DNA from: SZUA-36 sp963801195
GTDB taxonomy: Bacteria > Pseudomonadota > Gammaproteobacteria > Xanthomonadales > SZUA-36
Reading direction: 5' to 3'
Length of the DNA stretch: 64,000 bases
NCBI GenBank assembly: GCA_963801195.1
Contig: CAWDDX010000007.1
Span: 310,001-374,000, forward strand
The stretch's first letter is position 1. Each line of letters begins with the position of its first letter. Of the stretch, positions 18,080-26,052 are shown one piece after another. Under the pieces are notes generated by a model. It was not told the DNA's origin and did not search any database. It saw only the letters and a program-made list of their open reading frames with translations. The translations under genes and the position numbers were made by a program.

Positions 18080-19612
18080 ATGAATCCAATAATTGAACAA
18101 CTCGAAGAAAAACGTAAGGCATCACTGCTGGGCGGCGGCCAGCGCCGGATCGATGTGCAACATAGCCGCGGTAAGCTCACCGCCCGGGAACGTATCGATT
18201 TGTTACTTGATGAAGGCAGTTTCGAAGAGTGGGACGCCTTTGTCGAACACCGCTGTACCGATTTTGGAATGTCAGACCAGAAGATACCCGGCGACGGTGT
18301 GGTGACCGGTTACGGTACTGTCAACGGCAGAGTCGTATTCGTTTTCAGCCAGGATTTTACCGTTTTCGGTGGTTCGCTCTCAGAGGCGCATGCGGAAAAA
18401 ATCTGCAAGGTCATGAAGCAGGCCATGAAGGTGGGCGCGCCCATTATTGGGCTCAATGACTCGGGCGGCGCACGTATCCAGGAGGGTGTGGCCTCGCTGG
18501 GCGGATATGCCGAAGTATTCCAACTCAACGTGCTCGCCTCCGGTGTGGTGCCGCAGATTTCCGTCATCATGGGTCCGTGTGCCGGTGGCGCCGTTTATTC
18601 ACCGGCCATGACGGATTTTATATTCATGGTGAAAGACAGTTCATACATGTTCGTGACCGGCCCCGAAGTGGTTAAAACCGTGACCCATGAAGAGGTGACG
18701 GCAGAACAACTGGGCGGCGCCCTGACCCATTCCACCGTTTCAGGTGTCTGCGACCGCGCATATGAAAATGATGTGGAAACGCTTTTGATGGTGCGCAGGT
18801 TCATCAATTATCTGCCGGCCAATAATCGTGAGAAACCTCCGTTTCGTCCAACTCCGGACCGGACCAACCGGCTGGAGATGTCACTTGACACGCTGGTGCC
18901 AGATAACCCCAACACGCCGTACGACATGAAAGAGTTGATCTACAAGGTGGTCGATGACAATGAGTTCTGGGAGTTGCAACCCGATCACGCGCAGAACATC
19001 ATCATCGGTTTTGCTCGTATGGACGGATACTCGGTGGGTATCGTGGCCAATCAGCCCAAGGTGCTGGCCGGGTGCCTGGATATCAAATCATCCATCAAGG
19101 CAGGGCGCTTCGTACGCTTTTGCGATGCCTTCAATATTCCCATCCTTACCTTTGTCGATGTGCCGGGGTTCATGCCGGGAACTTCGCAGGAGTATGGCGG
19201 CATCATCAAACACGGCGCCAAGCTTTTGTTTGCCTTTGCCGAAGCTACGGTGCCCAAGGTTACGGTCATTACCCGGAAGGCCTACGGTGGCGCCTACGAT
19301 GTTATGAGTTCAAAGCATTTACGTGGAGATGTGAACCTGGCCTGGCCGAGCGCGGAAATCGCCGTCATGGGTCCCAAGGGCGCCGTGGAGATTATCTTCA
19401 GGAGTGACATCGGCGATGAGCAAAAGATCGCCGAGAAAACCGAACTGTACAGGCTGAAATTTGCCAATCCGTTCATTGCCGGAAGCCGTGGTTACGTCGA
19501 TGACGTCATCGCGCCACATGCAACCCGCAAGCGGGTCTGTCGCTCACTTGCGATGTTACGGGAAAAGAAGCTTGATAACCCGTGGCGCAAGCACGACAAC
19601 ATACCGCTTTAG
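18080..19612 (+). CDS. pccB: Propionyl-CoA carboxylase beta (carboxyltransferase) subunit
   Basis: Carboxyltransferase component of a biotin-dependent acyl-CoA carboxylase, 510 residues. It shows KLTARERIDLLLDEGSFEE, QDFTVFGGSLSEAHA, GLNDSGGARIQEGV and GPCAGGAVYSPAMTDF (oxyanion-hole glycines), and later DVPGFMPGTSQEYGGII and KAYGGAYDVMSSKHL. It lies between the mutase and the biotin carboxylase subunit, which together with the epimerase argues for propionyl-CoA rather than another acyl-CoA. The stop is 31 bases before the chosen pccA start. Confidence 0.95.
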   Translation: MNPIIEQLEEKRKASLLGGGQRRIDVQHSRGKLTARERIDLLLDEGSFEEWDAFVEHRCTDFGMSDQKIPGDGVVTGYGTVNGRVVFVFSQDFTVFGGSLSEAHAEKICKVMKQAMKVGAPIIGLNDSGGARIQEGVASLGGYAEVFQLNVLASGVVPQISVIMGPCAGGAVYSPAMTDFIFMVKDSSYMFVTGPEVVKTVTHEEVTAEQLGGALTHSTVSGVCDRAYENDVETLLMVRRFINYLPANNREKPPFRPTPDRTNRLEMSLDTLVPDNPNTPYDMKELIYKVVDDNEFWELQPDHAQNIIIGFARMDGYSVGIVANQPKVLAGCLDIKSSIKAGRFVRFCDAFNIPILTFVDVPGFMPGTSQEYGGIIKHGAKLLFAFAEATVPKVTVITRKAYGGAYDVMSSKHLRGDVNLAWPSAEIAVMGPKGAVEIIFRSDIGDEQKIAEKTELYRLKFANPFIAGSRGYVDDVIAPHATRKRVCRSLAMLREKKLDNPWRKHDNIPL

Positions 19613-19643
19613 TCCGATGAGCAAAACACTGGAGGATCCGCAC

Positions 19644-21632
19644 GTGTTTGACAAGATTCTTATCGCAAACCGCGGTGAAATCGCATGCCGGGTAATCAGG
19701 TCTGCGCAAAAAATGGGTATAAAAACGGTTGCCGTCTATTCAGAGGCGGACCGCAATGCGCTGCATGTACAGATGGCAGATGAAGCGGTTTTAATCGGTC
19801 CGCCGCCTTCGGCGCAAAGTTACCTGTTAAAAGAAAAAATCCTGCAAGCCTGTCTCGAAACAGGCGCCCAGGCCGTCCATCCAGGTTACGGTTTCCTGTC
19901 CGAAAATTCTGAATTTTGCGAGATGCTGGCCGCGAAGGGTATCGTATTTATTGGTCCAAAAACCCACGCGATCAAGGCCATGGGTGACAAGATCACCTCC
20001 AAACAGCTGGCCGATAAAGCAGGTGTGAACACCATTCCCGGTTTTTCTGATGTGCTGCGTGACGGTGGGCATGCGGTGGAGATCGCCAATAAACTCGGCT
20101 ACCCGGTCATGCTCAAAGCGACCGCCGGTGGCGGCGGCAAGGGTATGCGCGTGGCCCGTAATGACGCGGAGTGCCGGGACGGATTCGAGCGGGCTTCGAA
20201 TGAAGCGCGTTCCAGTTTTGGCGATGACCGGATGTTCGTGGAAAAATTTATCGAGGAACCGCGGCATATTGAAATACAGATCATCGCCGACAGCCATGAC
20301 AATATCGTCTATCTGAATGAGCGTGAATGTTCACTGCAGCGCCGTCACCAGAAGGTGATTGAAGAGGCCCCTTCACCGTTCCTGGATGCTGCAACCCGGA
20401 AACAGATGGGTGAGCAGGCCGTGGCCCTGGCAAGGGCGGTGCAATATCAATCTGCCGGCACGGTCGAGTTCATCGTCGACAGCCAGCGAAATTTCTACTT
20501 CCTGGAAATGAATACCCGCCTGCAGGTGGAGCATCCGGTTACCGAGTTCATCACCGGACTCGACCTGGTGGAGTTGATGATCCTGGTAGCTGCGGGCAAA
20601 GCGTTACCGATCAGCCAGTCCGATATATCGATCAACGGCTGGGCGATTGAATCGCGTGTCTATGCCGAGGACCCTTCACGCAATTTCCTGCCTTCCACGG
20701 GCCGCCTGGTTTACTACCGGCCACCCGGGAACGATGACCATGTCCGCGTCGACACCGGTGTTTTTGAAGGTGGCGAAGTCTCCATGTTTTACGACCCGAT
20801 GATCGCCAAGCTCATCACGTATGGATCGGATCGTGAAGAAGCGACTGCCCATATGCGTTCTGCACTGGACCGGTTCCTGATCAGGGGTGTGTCACACAAC
20901 ATCAGTTTCCTGTCGGCGTTGATGGTCAACCCGAGGTTCGTGACGGGCACAATGACCACCAATACCATCGGGGAAGAGTACCCGGACGGTTTTCAGCCGA
21001 TCGACCTTTCCCACCAGGAACCGACAATTTTTATCTCGGTTGCCGCTTCCATGATGCGAGGTTACCGCGATCGCGCTGCGCAGATCGATGGACAGCTCAA
21101 CGGTCATGAACGCTGCGTACCGGATGACTGGGTCATCGTGATGAACAAGGAACATCATCCCGTTACCGTCGTTCAGGTCCAGGGTGGCCATGATGTCCAT
21201 TACAAGGGAAACACGTATGCTGTGCGTAGTAATTGGGAATTTGGTCAACCCATATTCAGTGGCACGATCAATGGAGAGCAGGTTTTCATCCAGGTCTTTC
21301 GCCAGGACCAGGTTTATCGATTGTTACACGGTGGTTCGCAGGTCGATGTCCGTATCGTAACGCCGAAGGTGGCTGAGTTGCTGAAGTACATGCCGGAAAA
21401 AGCGCCGCCCGACCTGTCAAAATACCTGCTGTCGCCGATGCCGGGCCTGTTGGTGTCCCTGGCGGTCGAAGAAGGCGACGTGGTCAACGCCGGTCAGGAA
21501 TTGGCCGTACTCGAGGCCATGAAAATGGAAAACACCCTGCTCGCGGAAAACGATGGTGTGGTCTCCCGGATCCATCGCAAGCCTGGCGCAAACCTGGCGG
21601 TTGACGACGTCATCATGGAATTCGAGAAATAA
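19644..21632 (+). CDS. pccA: Propionyl-CoA carboxylase alpha subunit (biotin carboxylase + biotin carrier)
   Basis: Carboxylates its own biotin with ATP and bicarbonate, then delivers CO2 to PccB. The start at GTG 19644 has a strong GGAGG 8 bases upstream and yields the canonical VFDKILIANRGEIACRVIR opening (662 residues). An ATG at 19617, only 5 bases after pccB, is the alternative. The ATP-grasp domain shows KATAGGGGKGMR, ECSLQRRHQKVIEEAPS and EMNTRLQVEHPVTE. The C-terminal biotinyl domain has the EAMKMEN lysine. This is the larger partner of the pccBA pair. Confidence 0.95.
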   Translation: MFDKILIANRGEIACRVIRSAQKMGIKTVAVYSEADRNALHVQMADEAVLIGPPPSAQSYLLKEKILQACLETGAQAVHPGYGFLSENSEFCEMLAAKGIVFIGPKTHAIKAMGDKITSKQLADKAGVNTIPGFSDVLRDGGHAVEIANKLGYPVMLKATAGGGGKGMRVARNDAECRDGFERASNEARSSFGDDRMFVEKFIEEPRHIEIQIIADSHDNIVYLNERECSLQRRHQKVIEEAPSPFLDAATRKQMGEQAVALARAVQYQSAGTVEFIVDSQRNFYFLEMNTRLQVEHPVTEFITGLDLVELMILVAAGKALPISQSDISINGWAIESRVYAEDPSRNFLPSTGRLVYYRPPGNDDHVRVDTGVFEGGEVSMFYDPMIAKLITYGSDREEATAHMRSALDRFLIRGVSHNISFLSALMVNPRFVTGTMTTNTIGEEYPDGFQPIDLSHQEPTIFISVAASMMRGYRDRAAQIDGQLNGHERCVPDDWVIVMNKEHHPVTVVQVQGGHDVHYKGNTYAVRSNWEFGQPIFSGTINGEQVFIQVFRQDQVYRLLHGGSQVDVRIVTPKVAELLKYMPEKAPPDLSKYLLSPMPGLLVSLAVEEGDVVNAGQELAVLEAMKMENTLLAENDGVVSRIHRKPGANLAVDDVIMEFEK

Positions 21633-21649
21633 TTGGGCCCGCTACCACG

Positions 21650-22669
21650 ATGCGGATATCCACCGACTCCGGTTTAGTACAAAAGAACGAGGCGCTCGCC
21701 AGGGCTGTACGTGCGGGGAAACGGCGCGCCCTGGCGCAGGCTATTACAATGATTGAGTCGACGCGCGCCGATCACCGTTCCGCGGCCTGCGACCTGCTCG
21801 AACGCCTGATGCCCTATTCGGGTCATGCCACCCGACTGGGTATCTCGGGAGTGCCCGGGGTTGGAAAATCGACGTTCATCGAGGCCCTGGGTAATCATAT
21901 TATCGATGAAGGTCACCGCCTGGCCGTACTTACCGTGGACCCTTCCTCCGCCATCAGTGGCGGTTCCATTCTGGGTGACAAGACCCGCATGGAGGTGTTG
22001 TCACGCCGTCCCGAGGCTTATATCCGGCCTTCACCCGCGGGTAAGACACTCGGTGGTGTCACCCGCCGCAGTCGCGAAGCTCTTATTCTCTGTGAAGCGG
22101 CAGGTTTCGATGTCGTTATCGTCGAAACGGTGGGCGTAGGGCAGTCAGAAACAAAAGTGGCGGATATGACGGATATGTTCGTGCTGTTGCAATTGCCCGG
22201 TGGTGGTGACGAGTTGCAGGGAATAAAACGTGGCATCATGGAATTGGCCGATCTGATCCTGATCAACAAGGCTGATGATGAATTAAAGGCCCTGGCCGGG
22301 CGTTCGGCGGCGGATTATCGCAATGCCCTGCGCTTGCTCCATCCGCGCTCTGCGAACTGGAAAGTCGAAGTTCGGACCTGTTCGGCCCGCGACGGCGAAG
22401 GCATAAGCGATGTCTGGGACCTGGTGCTGCAACACCGCAGCGTGCATGAGTCCAGTGGCGATTTTCAGACACGCCGAGCTGCGCAAGCCCGCGACTGGAT
22501 GTGGTCCGATGTCAGCGATAACCTGCTGACCGCACTGCAAAGCGACCCCCGTGTTCGAGAACAGATTCCGTTGCTGGAGGCCGCCGCCAGCGAAGGCCGT
22601 GTACCGCCAACGGTCGCCGCGCGCCAGTTGTTAGAACTCTTTCTCGATCGGCGCAAACAGGCTGACTGA
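21650..22669 (+). CDS. meaB: Methylmalonyl-CoA mutase-associated GTPase MeaB
   Basis: G-protein chaperone that gates cofactor loading and protects the mutase from inactivation. It has 339 residues. It has GVPGVGKSTF (Walker A, about residue 68), the segments VDPSSAISGGSILGDKTRM and RPSPAGKTLGGV, switch-region ETVGVGQSET, and the base-specificity motif NKAD. It lies 17 bases after pccA in the propionate gene set; this position next to the mutase separates it from its relative once annotated as ArgK. Confidence 0.95.
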   Translation: MRISTDSGLVQKNEALARAVRAGKRRALAQAITMIESTRADHRSAACDLLERLMPYSGHATRLGISGVPGVGKSTFIEALGNHIIDEGHRLAVLTVDPSSAISGGSILGDKTRMEVLSRRPEAYIRPSPAGKTLGGVTRRSREALILCEAAGFDVVIVETVGVGQSETKVADMTDMFVLLQLPGGGDELQGIKRGIMELADLILINKADDELKALAGRSAADYRNALRLLHPRSANWKVEVRTCSARDGEGISDVWDLVLQHRSVHESSGDFQTRRAAQARDWMWSDVSDNLLTALQSDPRVREQIPLLEAAASEGRVPPTVAARQLLELFLDRRKQAD

Positions 22670-22691
22670 CAAATCAAAGTGGGAGAAATAT

Positions 22692-23171
22692 ATGAGCAAC
22701 CGGCCCTTCAGGGTATTGGGAATACAGCAGATTGCCGTTGGCGGTCTGGACAAAAATCGGCTGCGCGCGCTATGGGTGGATACCCTCGGTCTCGAGATGG
22801 CTGGAACTTATAAGAGCACCGCCGAGAATGTTGACGAGGATATTGCCGTGACCGGTTCCGGGCCCTTCGGCGTGGAAGTTGACCTGATGCAGCCCCTTGA
22901 CCCCGCAGCGAGGCCGCAGGTGCAGAATCCGCCTTTGAATCACATTGGATTATGGATAGATGACCTGCCCGCCGCGGTGGAGTGGCTGAAATCACGGGGG
23001 ATGAGGTTTGCGCCCGGGGGAATACGTAAAGGGGCATCCGGCCATGATATTTGTTTTATACATCCCAAGGCCAATGACGAGTTTCCCATTGGTGGTGAGG
23101 GTGTCTTGATCGAACTGGTCCAGGCCCCGCCGGAAGTGATCGAGGCCTTCAAAATCAACACTTCAAGCTGA
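22692..23171 (+). CDS. mce: VOC-family protein, probable methylmalonyl-CoA epimerase
   Basis: Glyoxalase/VOC fold protein of 159 residues. It contains two beta-alpha-beta modules: VLGIQQIAVGGLDKNRLRALW with TLGLEMAG, then LNHIGLWIDDLPAAVEWLKSRG, ending in GVLIELVQAP (metal-binding Glu). His in NHIG and the terminal Glu fit the metal ligands of the family. Position at the end of the carboxylase-mutase set suggests it interconverts (S)- and (R)-methylmalonyl-CoA. At 159 residues it is slightly longer than most epimerases, and an unusual first ligand region (QQIAVGG rather than DHIAIAV) leaves some doubt. Confidence 0.75.
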   Translation: MSNRPFRVLGIQQIAVGGLDKNRLRALWVDTLGLEMAGTYKSTAENVDEDIAVTGSGPFGVEVDLMQPLDPAARPQVQNPPLNHIGLWIDDLPAAVEWLKSRGMRFAPGGIRKGASGHDICFIHPKANDEFPIGGEGVLIELVQAPPEVIEAFKINTSS

Positions 23172-23242
23172 CCCTTGACGCGCCACTTGTCAGAGGCGCG
23201 ATTGTAGTGGTCCAACCTGGTGAACGGCCCGGGTTTCCGGAC

Positions 23243-24370
23243 TTATTGCAACAGGTGTATATTTTTTTCAGCCGATATTTTTTTTAGCTGTTCCGGCCAG
23301 ACGGTAACACTCACTTCACCGATATGGGCTTTTTTCAGCAATAGCATATAAACACGTGATTGTCCGATACCGCCACCAATGCTCAGTGGAATCTGGTCGT
23401 TCACAATGGCCTGGTGATAGGGTTGTTCGAGCAAATCCAGCTGACCGCTCATCTCGAGCTGTTGGCGCAGCGAGTCCTTGGTGACCCTGACACCCATGGA
23501 GGTCAATTCGTGACGCCGTTGGGTCACGTGGTTCCAAACAAGAATGTCACCATTCAAACCATGCATGACGCGGCCGTCTTTCGAGCGGGTTTCGGTTACC
23601 CAGTCGTCGTAGTCTGCGGCGCGCATTTCATGCGGATAACCATCGGACAAAGGCCAGCCGATACCATAGATAAATACGGCGGGAAATTCCTGGACGAGTT
23701 TGGTTTCACGTTGTTTCCTGGGCAGGTCCGGATACCTTTCCAATATCTCCTCGGCATGCATGAATGTCAGTTCATCGGGCAGGGAGGGATATCGCGGATC
23801 AATGAGTTGCGGAAACATCTCCTGTGCGTATTGTTCTGCACCCTTGATGACTTTCCAGATGGATTTGACCGTATCGGTGAGGTATTCGAGACTGCGCTGG
23901 TCGGCGCTGATGACTTTTTCCCAATCCCATTGATCCACGTAGGCACTGTGATCATGATCGAGAAAATAATCTTTTCGAACCGCCCTCATGTCGGTGCAAA
24001 TACCCTCGCCCAACTCGCAACCGAATGCTTTAAGCGCCATGCGCTTCCACTTGGTAGCCGCCTGCACGACCTGTGCATTCAGACGCCGCTCCAATCCAAG
24101 GCCGCAGGGGAACTCGACCGGGGTGCGTGAACCGTCACGGTCCAGCATATCGTTCACACCGCTCTCGCGGTCGACGATCAGCGGTACCTGGACCATCGAG
24201 AGACCCAGTTCCTTACACAGGTTCTCCTCGATGTATTGTTTTACGCCAAACACCCCATGCATGGTTTCCATGGGTGTGAGCAATGAGTTATAGTTCTTCG
24301 GCAGCGCAGCCGCCACTTCTTCATAGGTCCCAATTCCGGGGCCGGCCAGATCCGCTTGTTTATTGAACAT
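23243..24370 (-). CDS. asnA: Aspartate-ammonia ligase (AsnA-type asparagine synthetase)
   Basis: ATP-dependent amidation of aspartate with ammonia; a class II tRNA-synthetase-like fold. Started at ATG 24370 (GGAGT 7 bases upstream) it has 375 residues. AsnA signatures: KWKRMALKAFGCELGEGI, YVDQWDWEKVI, YDDWVTETRS, GLNGDILVWN and SIGGGIGQSRVYMLLL. It is about 45 residues longer than the E. coli enzyme, mainly in the N-terminal region before LCKELGLSMVQVP and in an insert around the DRESGVNDMLDRDGSR segment. It is convergent with the epimerase gene and divergent from mdh. Confidence 0.92.
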   Translation of the reverse strand: MFNKQADLAGPGIGTYEEVAAALPKNYNSLLTPMETMHGVFGVKQYIEENLCKELGLSMVQVPLIVDRESGVNDMLDRDGSRTPVEFPCGLGLERRLNAQVVQAATKWKRMALKAFGCELGEGICTDMRAVRKDYFLDHDHSAYVDQWDWEKVISADQRSLEYLTDTVKSIWKVIKGAEQYAQEMFPQLIDPRYPSLPDELTFMHAEEILERYPDLPRKQRETKLVQEFPAVFIYGIGWPLSDGYPHEMRAADYDDWVTETRSKDGRVMHGLNGDILVWNHVTQRRHELTSMGVRVTKDSLRQQLEMSGQLDLLEQPYHQAIVNDQIPLSIGGGIGQSRVYMLLLKKAHIGEVSVTVWPEQLKKISAEKNIHLLQ

Positions 24371-24694
24371 CGCATGTACTCCTGTTGTCTTGTCAGTCAA
24401 CTGCGCTTCAGTATGCCAGCGGCCGTGTCCGGGCGACTTGATTAAAGTCATCCGCAATGGTTTTTGTAGAGTGTATCTGCCAAATTCAGCGCCAAATCCC
24501 GAATTAAAACCCTGTTGCAACGGGGTTTGAGGCCGGCCTGATTGACATATGTCACGACCCCGCCAAATCCCAACCGGATCGAGCTATTCAAGCACGAATT
24601 TCGGGGTACAATAAATCAGGACAATCAAGGTGTTGATGACAGGTCCTGTTGACTGTCTTTGCAACGCCCAATATTTGGTTTCAAGGAGCATTCG
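24371..24694. other. Intergenic region between asnA and the mdh locus
   Basis: No gene is supported here. A perfect 12-base palindrome TGACATATGTCA (24543-24554) is the clearest possible operator. TTGACT at 24649 followed 17 bases later by TATTTG is a weak promoter candidate for the mdh transcript. AAGGAG at 24683-24688 looks like the ribosome binding site of the displaced gene whose remnant starts at 24695. Confidence 0.4.
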
Positions 24695-24808
24695 ATAAAA
24701 CAACCTGTGCGAGTGGCAATTACCGGCGCAGCCGGTCAAATCGGTTATCGATTGTGCTCCCGGGAAGTTCCGTCGTGCTCCCGCATACTTTTACCCGCAT
24801 ATTTTTAA
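24695..24808 (+). pseudogene. 5' remnant of a classical malate dehydrogenase gene
   Basis: Codons 24695-24754 read I-K-Q-P-V-R-V-A-I-T-G-A-A-G-Q-I-G-Y-R-L. Apart from the first residue this is the N-terminus of the cytosolic-type NAD malate dehydrogenase (MKxPVRVAVTGAAGQIGY...). AAGGAG lies 6 bases upstream of the first codon, exactly where a start codon should be, but that codon is ATA. After the tyrosine the similarity fades and the frame ends in TAA at 24806-24808. The next gene encodes a malate dehydrogenase of a different subfamily with its own ribosome binding site 3 bases later. A 9-base direct repeat GTGCTCCCG occurs at 24754-24762 and 24775-24783, at the point where similarity stops. 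Confidence 0.8.
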
Positions 24809-24820
24809 AGGAGAACTGCA

Positions 24821-25831
24821 ATGCTCAATAAAATTGGCGTCATCGGTGGCGGTTACATTGGTGGAGTATTAGTCCAGGAGATAGCCAAGCGGCGTCTGGC
24901 GCGTGAGGTCGGACTTACCGATCCGGCGCCGTTTGTAAACCCGAATGATCCGGAGGAAAAGCAAGCGGTTGCCAATAAGCAATCGGTGGCCAAGGGTAAG
25001 ACCCTGGATATCGCGGAGGGTTTGCCGACCTTGAGAAGCGATGTCAAGGTGTACGGCTCAAAGGACTATTCTGCAATCGAAGGGGCGGAACTCATCATCA
25101 ATACTGCGGGCGTACCGCGTAAGGCAAAGCCTGATGGTACCTTCCCAACCCGCGAAGAGCTGCTCTCCATAAATCTCAAGGTCACAAACGAGGTGGCCGA
25201 GGGTATACAGCAGAATTGCCCGGACGCGATCATTATTTCGATCGCCAATCCACTGGATGCCATCGTTTACACCCTTAACAAGCGCCTTAATCCACCCAAG
25301 AACAAGCTCATGGGCATGGCAGGAGTGCTTGACTCCGGGCGTTACTGTTACTTCGTAGCGGAAGCAGCCAATGTGTCTGTAGAGAACGTTAACGCGATGG
25401 TGCTTGGCGGTCACGGCGACACCATGGTTCCGGTTCGCAGTTCGTGTCTGATCGCCGGTGTCCCAGTCAGCAAATTCCTCGATGCCGAAACCTTGCAGGC
25501 TATCGAAGCCCGCACTCGCAAGGCGGGCGGGGAGGTCGTTGGGCTCCTGGGTTTTGGTTCGGCGTTCGCGTCTCCGGCCTGGTCTGCACTCGAAATGGCA
25601 GAAGCGGTCATCTACGACAAGCGTAAAATCATGCCGGTTTGTGCATACCTTGATGGCGAGTATGGTGTTAAGGGTATGTTCGTCGGCGTCCCGGGAATCA
25701 TCGGCAAGAATGGTGTCGAGAAGGTTATCGAATTGGACCTCACCGATGAAGAAAAGCAAGCCTTTGCACACTCAGCCGGTGACGTTCGCAAGACCTGCGA
25801 CGAGGTCGACAAGATGCTCAAGAATCTCTGA
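24821..25831 (+). CDS. mdh: Malate dehydrogenase, LDH-like subfamily with loop insertions
   Basis: NAD-dependent malate/oxaloacetate interconversion, 336 residues, after a good AAAGGAG site. The Rossmann start is KIGVIGGGYIGG. GMAGVLDSGRYC (Asp-Arg region) and GGHGDTMVPV carry the catalytic pair (His of GGHGD). The specificity loop NTAGVPRKAKPDGTFPTREELL has the malate-type Arg after Pro, but about five extra residues compared with PRKPGMSRDDLL. A second insertion follows strand 2 (LTDPAPFVNPNDPEEKQ, before KGKTLDIAEG). Malate is inferred as substrate from that Arg and from its sitting on the old mdh leader. A terminator follows. Confidence 0.88.
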   Translation: MLNKIGVIGGGYIGGVLVQEIAKRRLAREVGLTDPAPFVNPNDPEEKQAVANKQSVAKGKTLDIAEGLPTLRSDVKVYGSKDYSAIEGAELIINTAGVPRKAKPDGTFPTREELLSINLKVTNEVAEGIQQNCPDAIIISIANPLDAIVYTLNKRLNPPKNKLMGMAGVLDSGRYCYFVAEAANVSVENVNAMVLGGHGDTMVPVRSSCLIAGVPVSKFLDAETLQAIEARTRKAGGEVVGLLGFGSAFASPAWSALEMAEAVIYDKRKIMPVCAYLDGEYGVKGMFVGVPGIIGKNGVEKVIELDLTDEEKQAFAHSAGDVRKTCDEVDKMLKNL

Positions 25832-25865
25832 TCTCTGAACCGGACAAATAAACTGGAAGATTTGG

Positions 25866-25898
25866 AACCTCTCACGCCCGTGAGAGGTTTCTGTTTTT
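25866..25898 (+). terminator. Intrinsic terminator after mdh
   Basis: A 10-base-pair stem AACCTCTCAC / GTGAGAGGTT with loop GCCC is followed by TCTGTTTTTT, 34 bases after the mdh stop. Confidence 0.88.
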
Positions 25899-25986
25899 TA
25901 ATGCCGGGCGAGTGCGGTAATGGCGGATGACCATATGCGTAGCCGGGCACTTTGTACTGCGGTCCACCTGCAAAACTTCACCAGAA

Positions 25987-26018
25987 AAAAAACGGACTAC
26001 CCTGGCAGTCCGTTTTTT
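25987..26018. terminator. Terminator shared by mdh and rho sides
   Basis: A 12-base-pair stem AAAAAACGGACT / AGTCCGTTTTTT with an 8-base loop lies 35 bases beyond the rho stop. Read on the minus strand it gives a clean hairpin followed by a T run, so it most likely ends the rho transcript; it can also back up the mdh terminator. Confidence 0.85.
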
Positions 26019-26052
26019 CATTCAAAACTGCGCGATTTTCACGCGCTCATGT

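Noticed and set aside
23179..23200. CGCGCC / GGCGCG hairpin between the epimerase and asnA genes as a terminator
   Set aside because: The stem is only 6 base pairs with a 10-base loop and no T tract on either strand.
23360..24130. 256-codon open frame antisense to asnA
   Set aside because: Lies entirely opposite conserved AsnA motifs and shows no recognisable domain.
24649..24831. 60-codon open frame over the mdh leader
   Set aside because: It is in a different frame from the malate dehydrogenase remnant and resembles no protein; the remnant frame explains the region better.
25058..25771. 237-codon open frame antisense to mdh
   Set aside because: Complement of conserved dehydrogenase codons; no plausible start region or motif.
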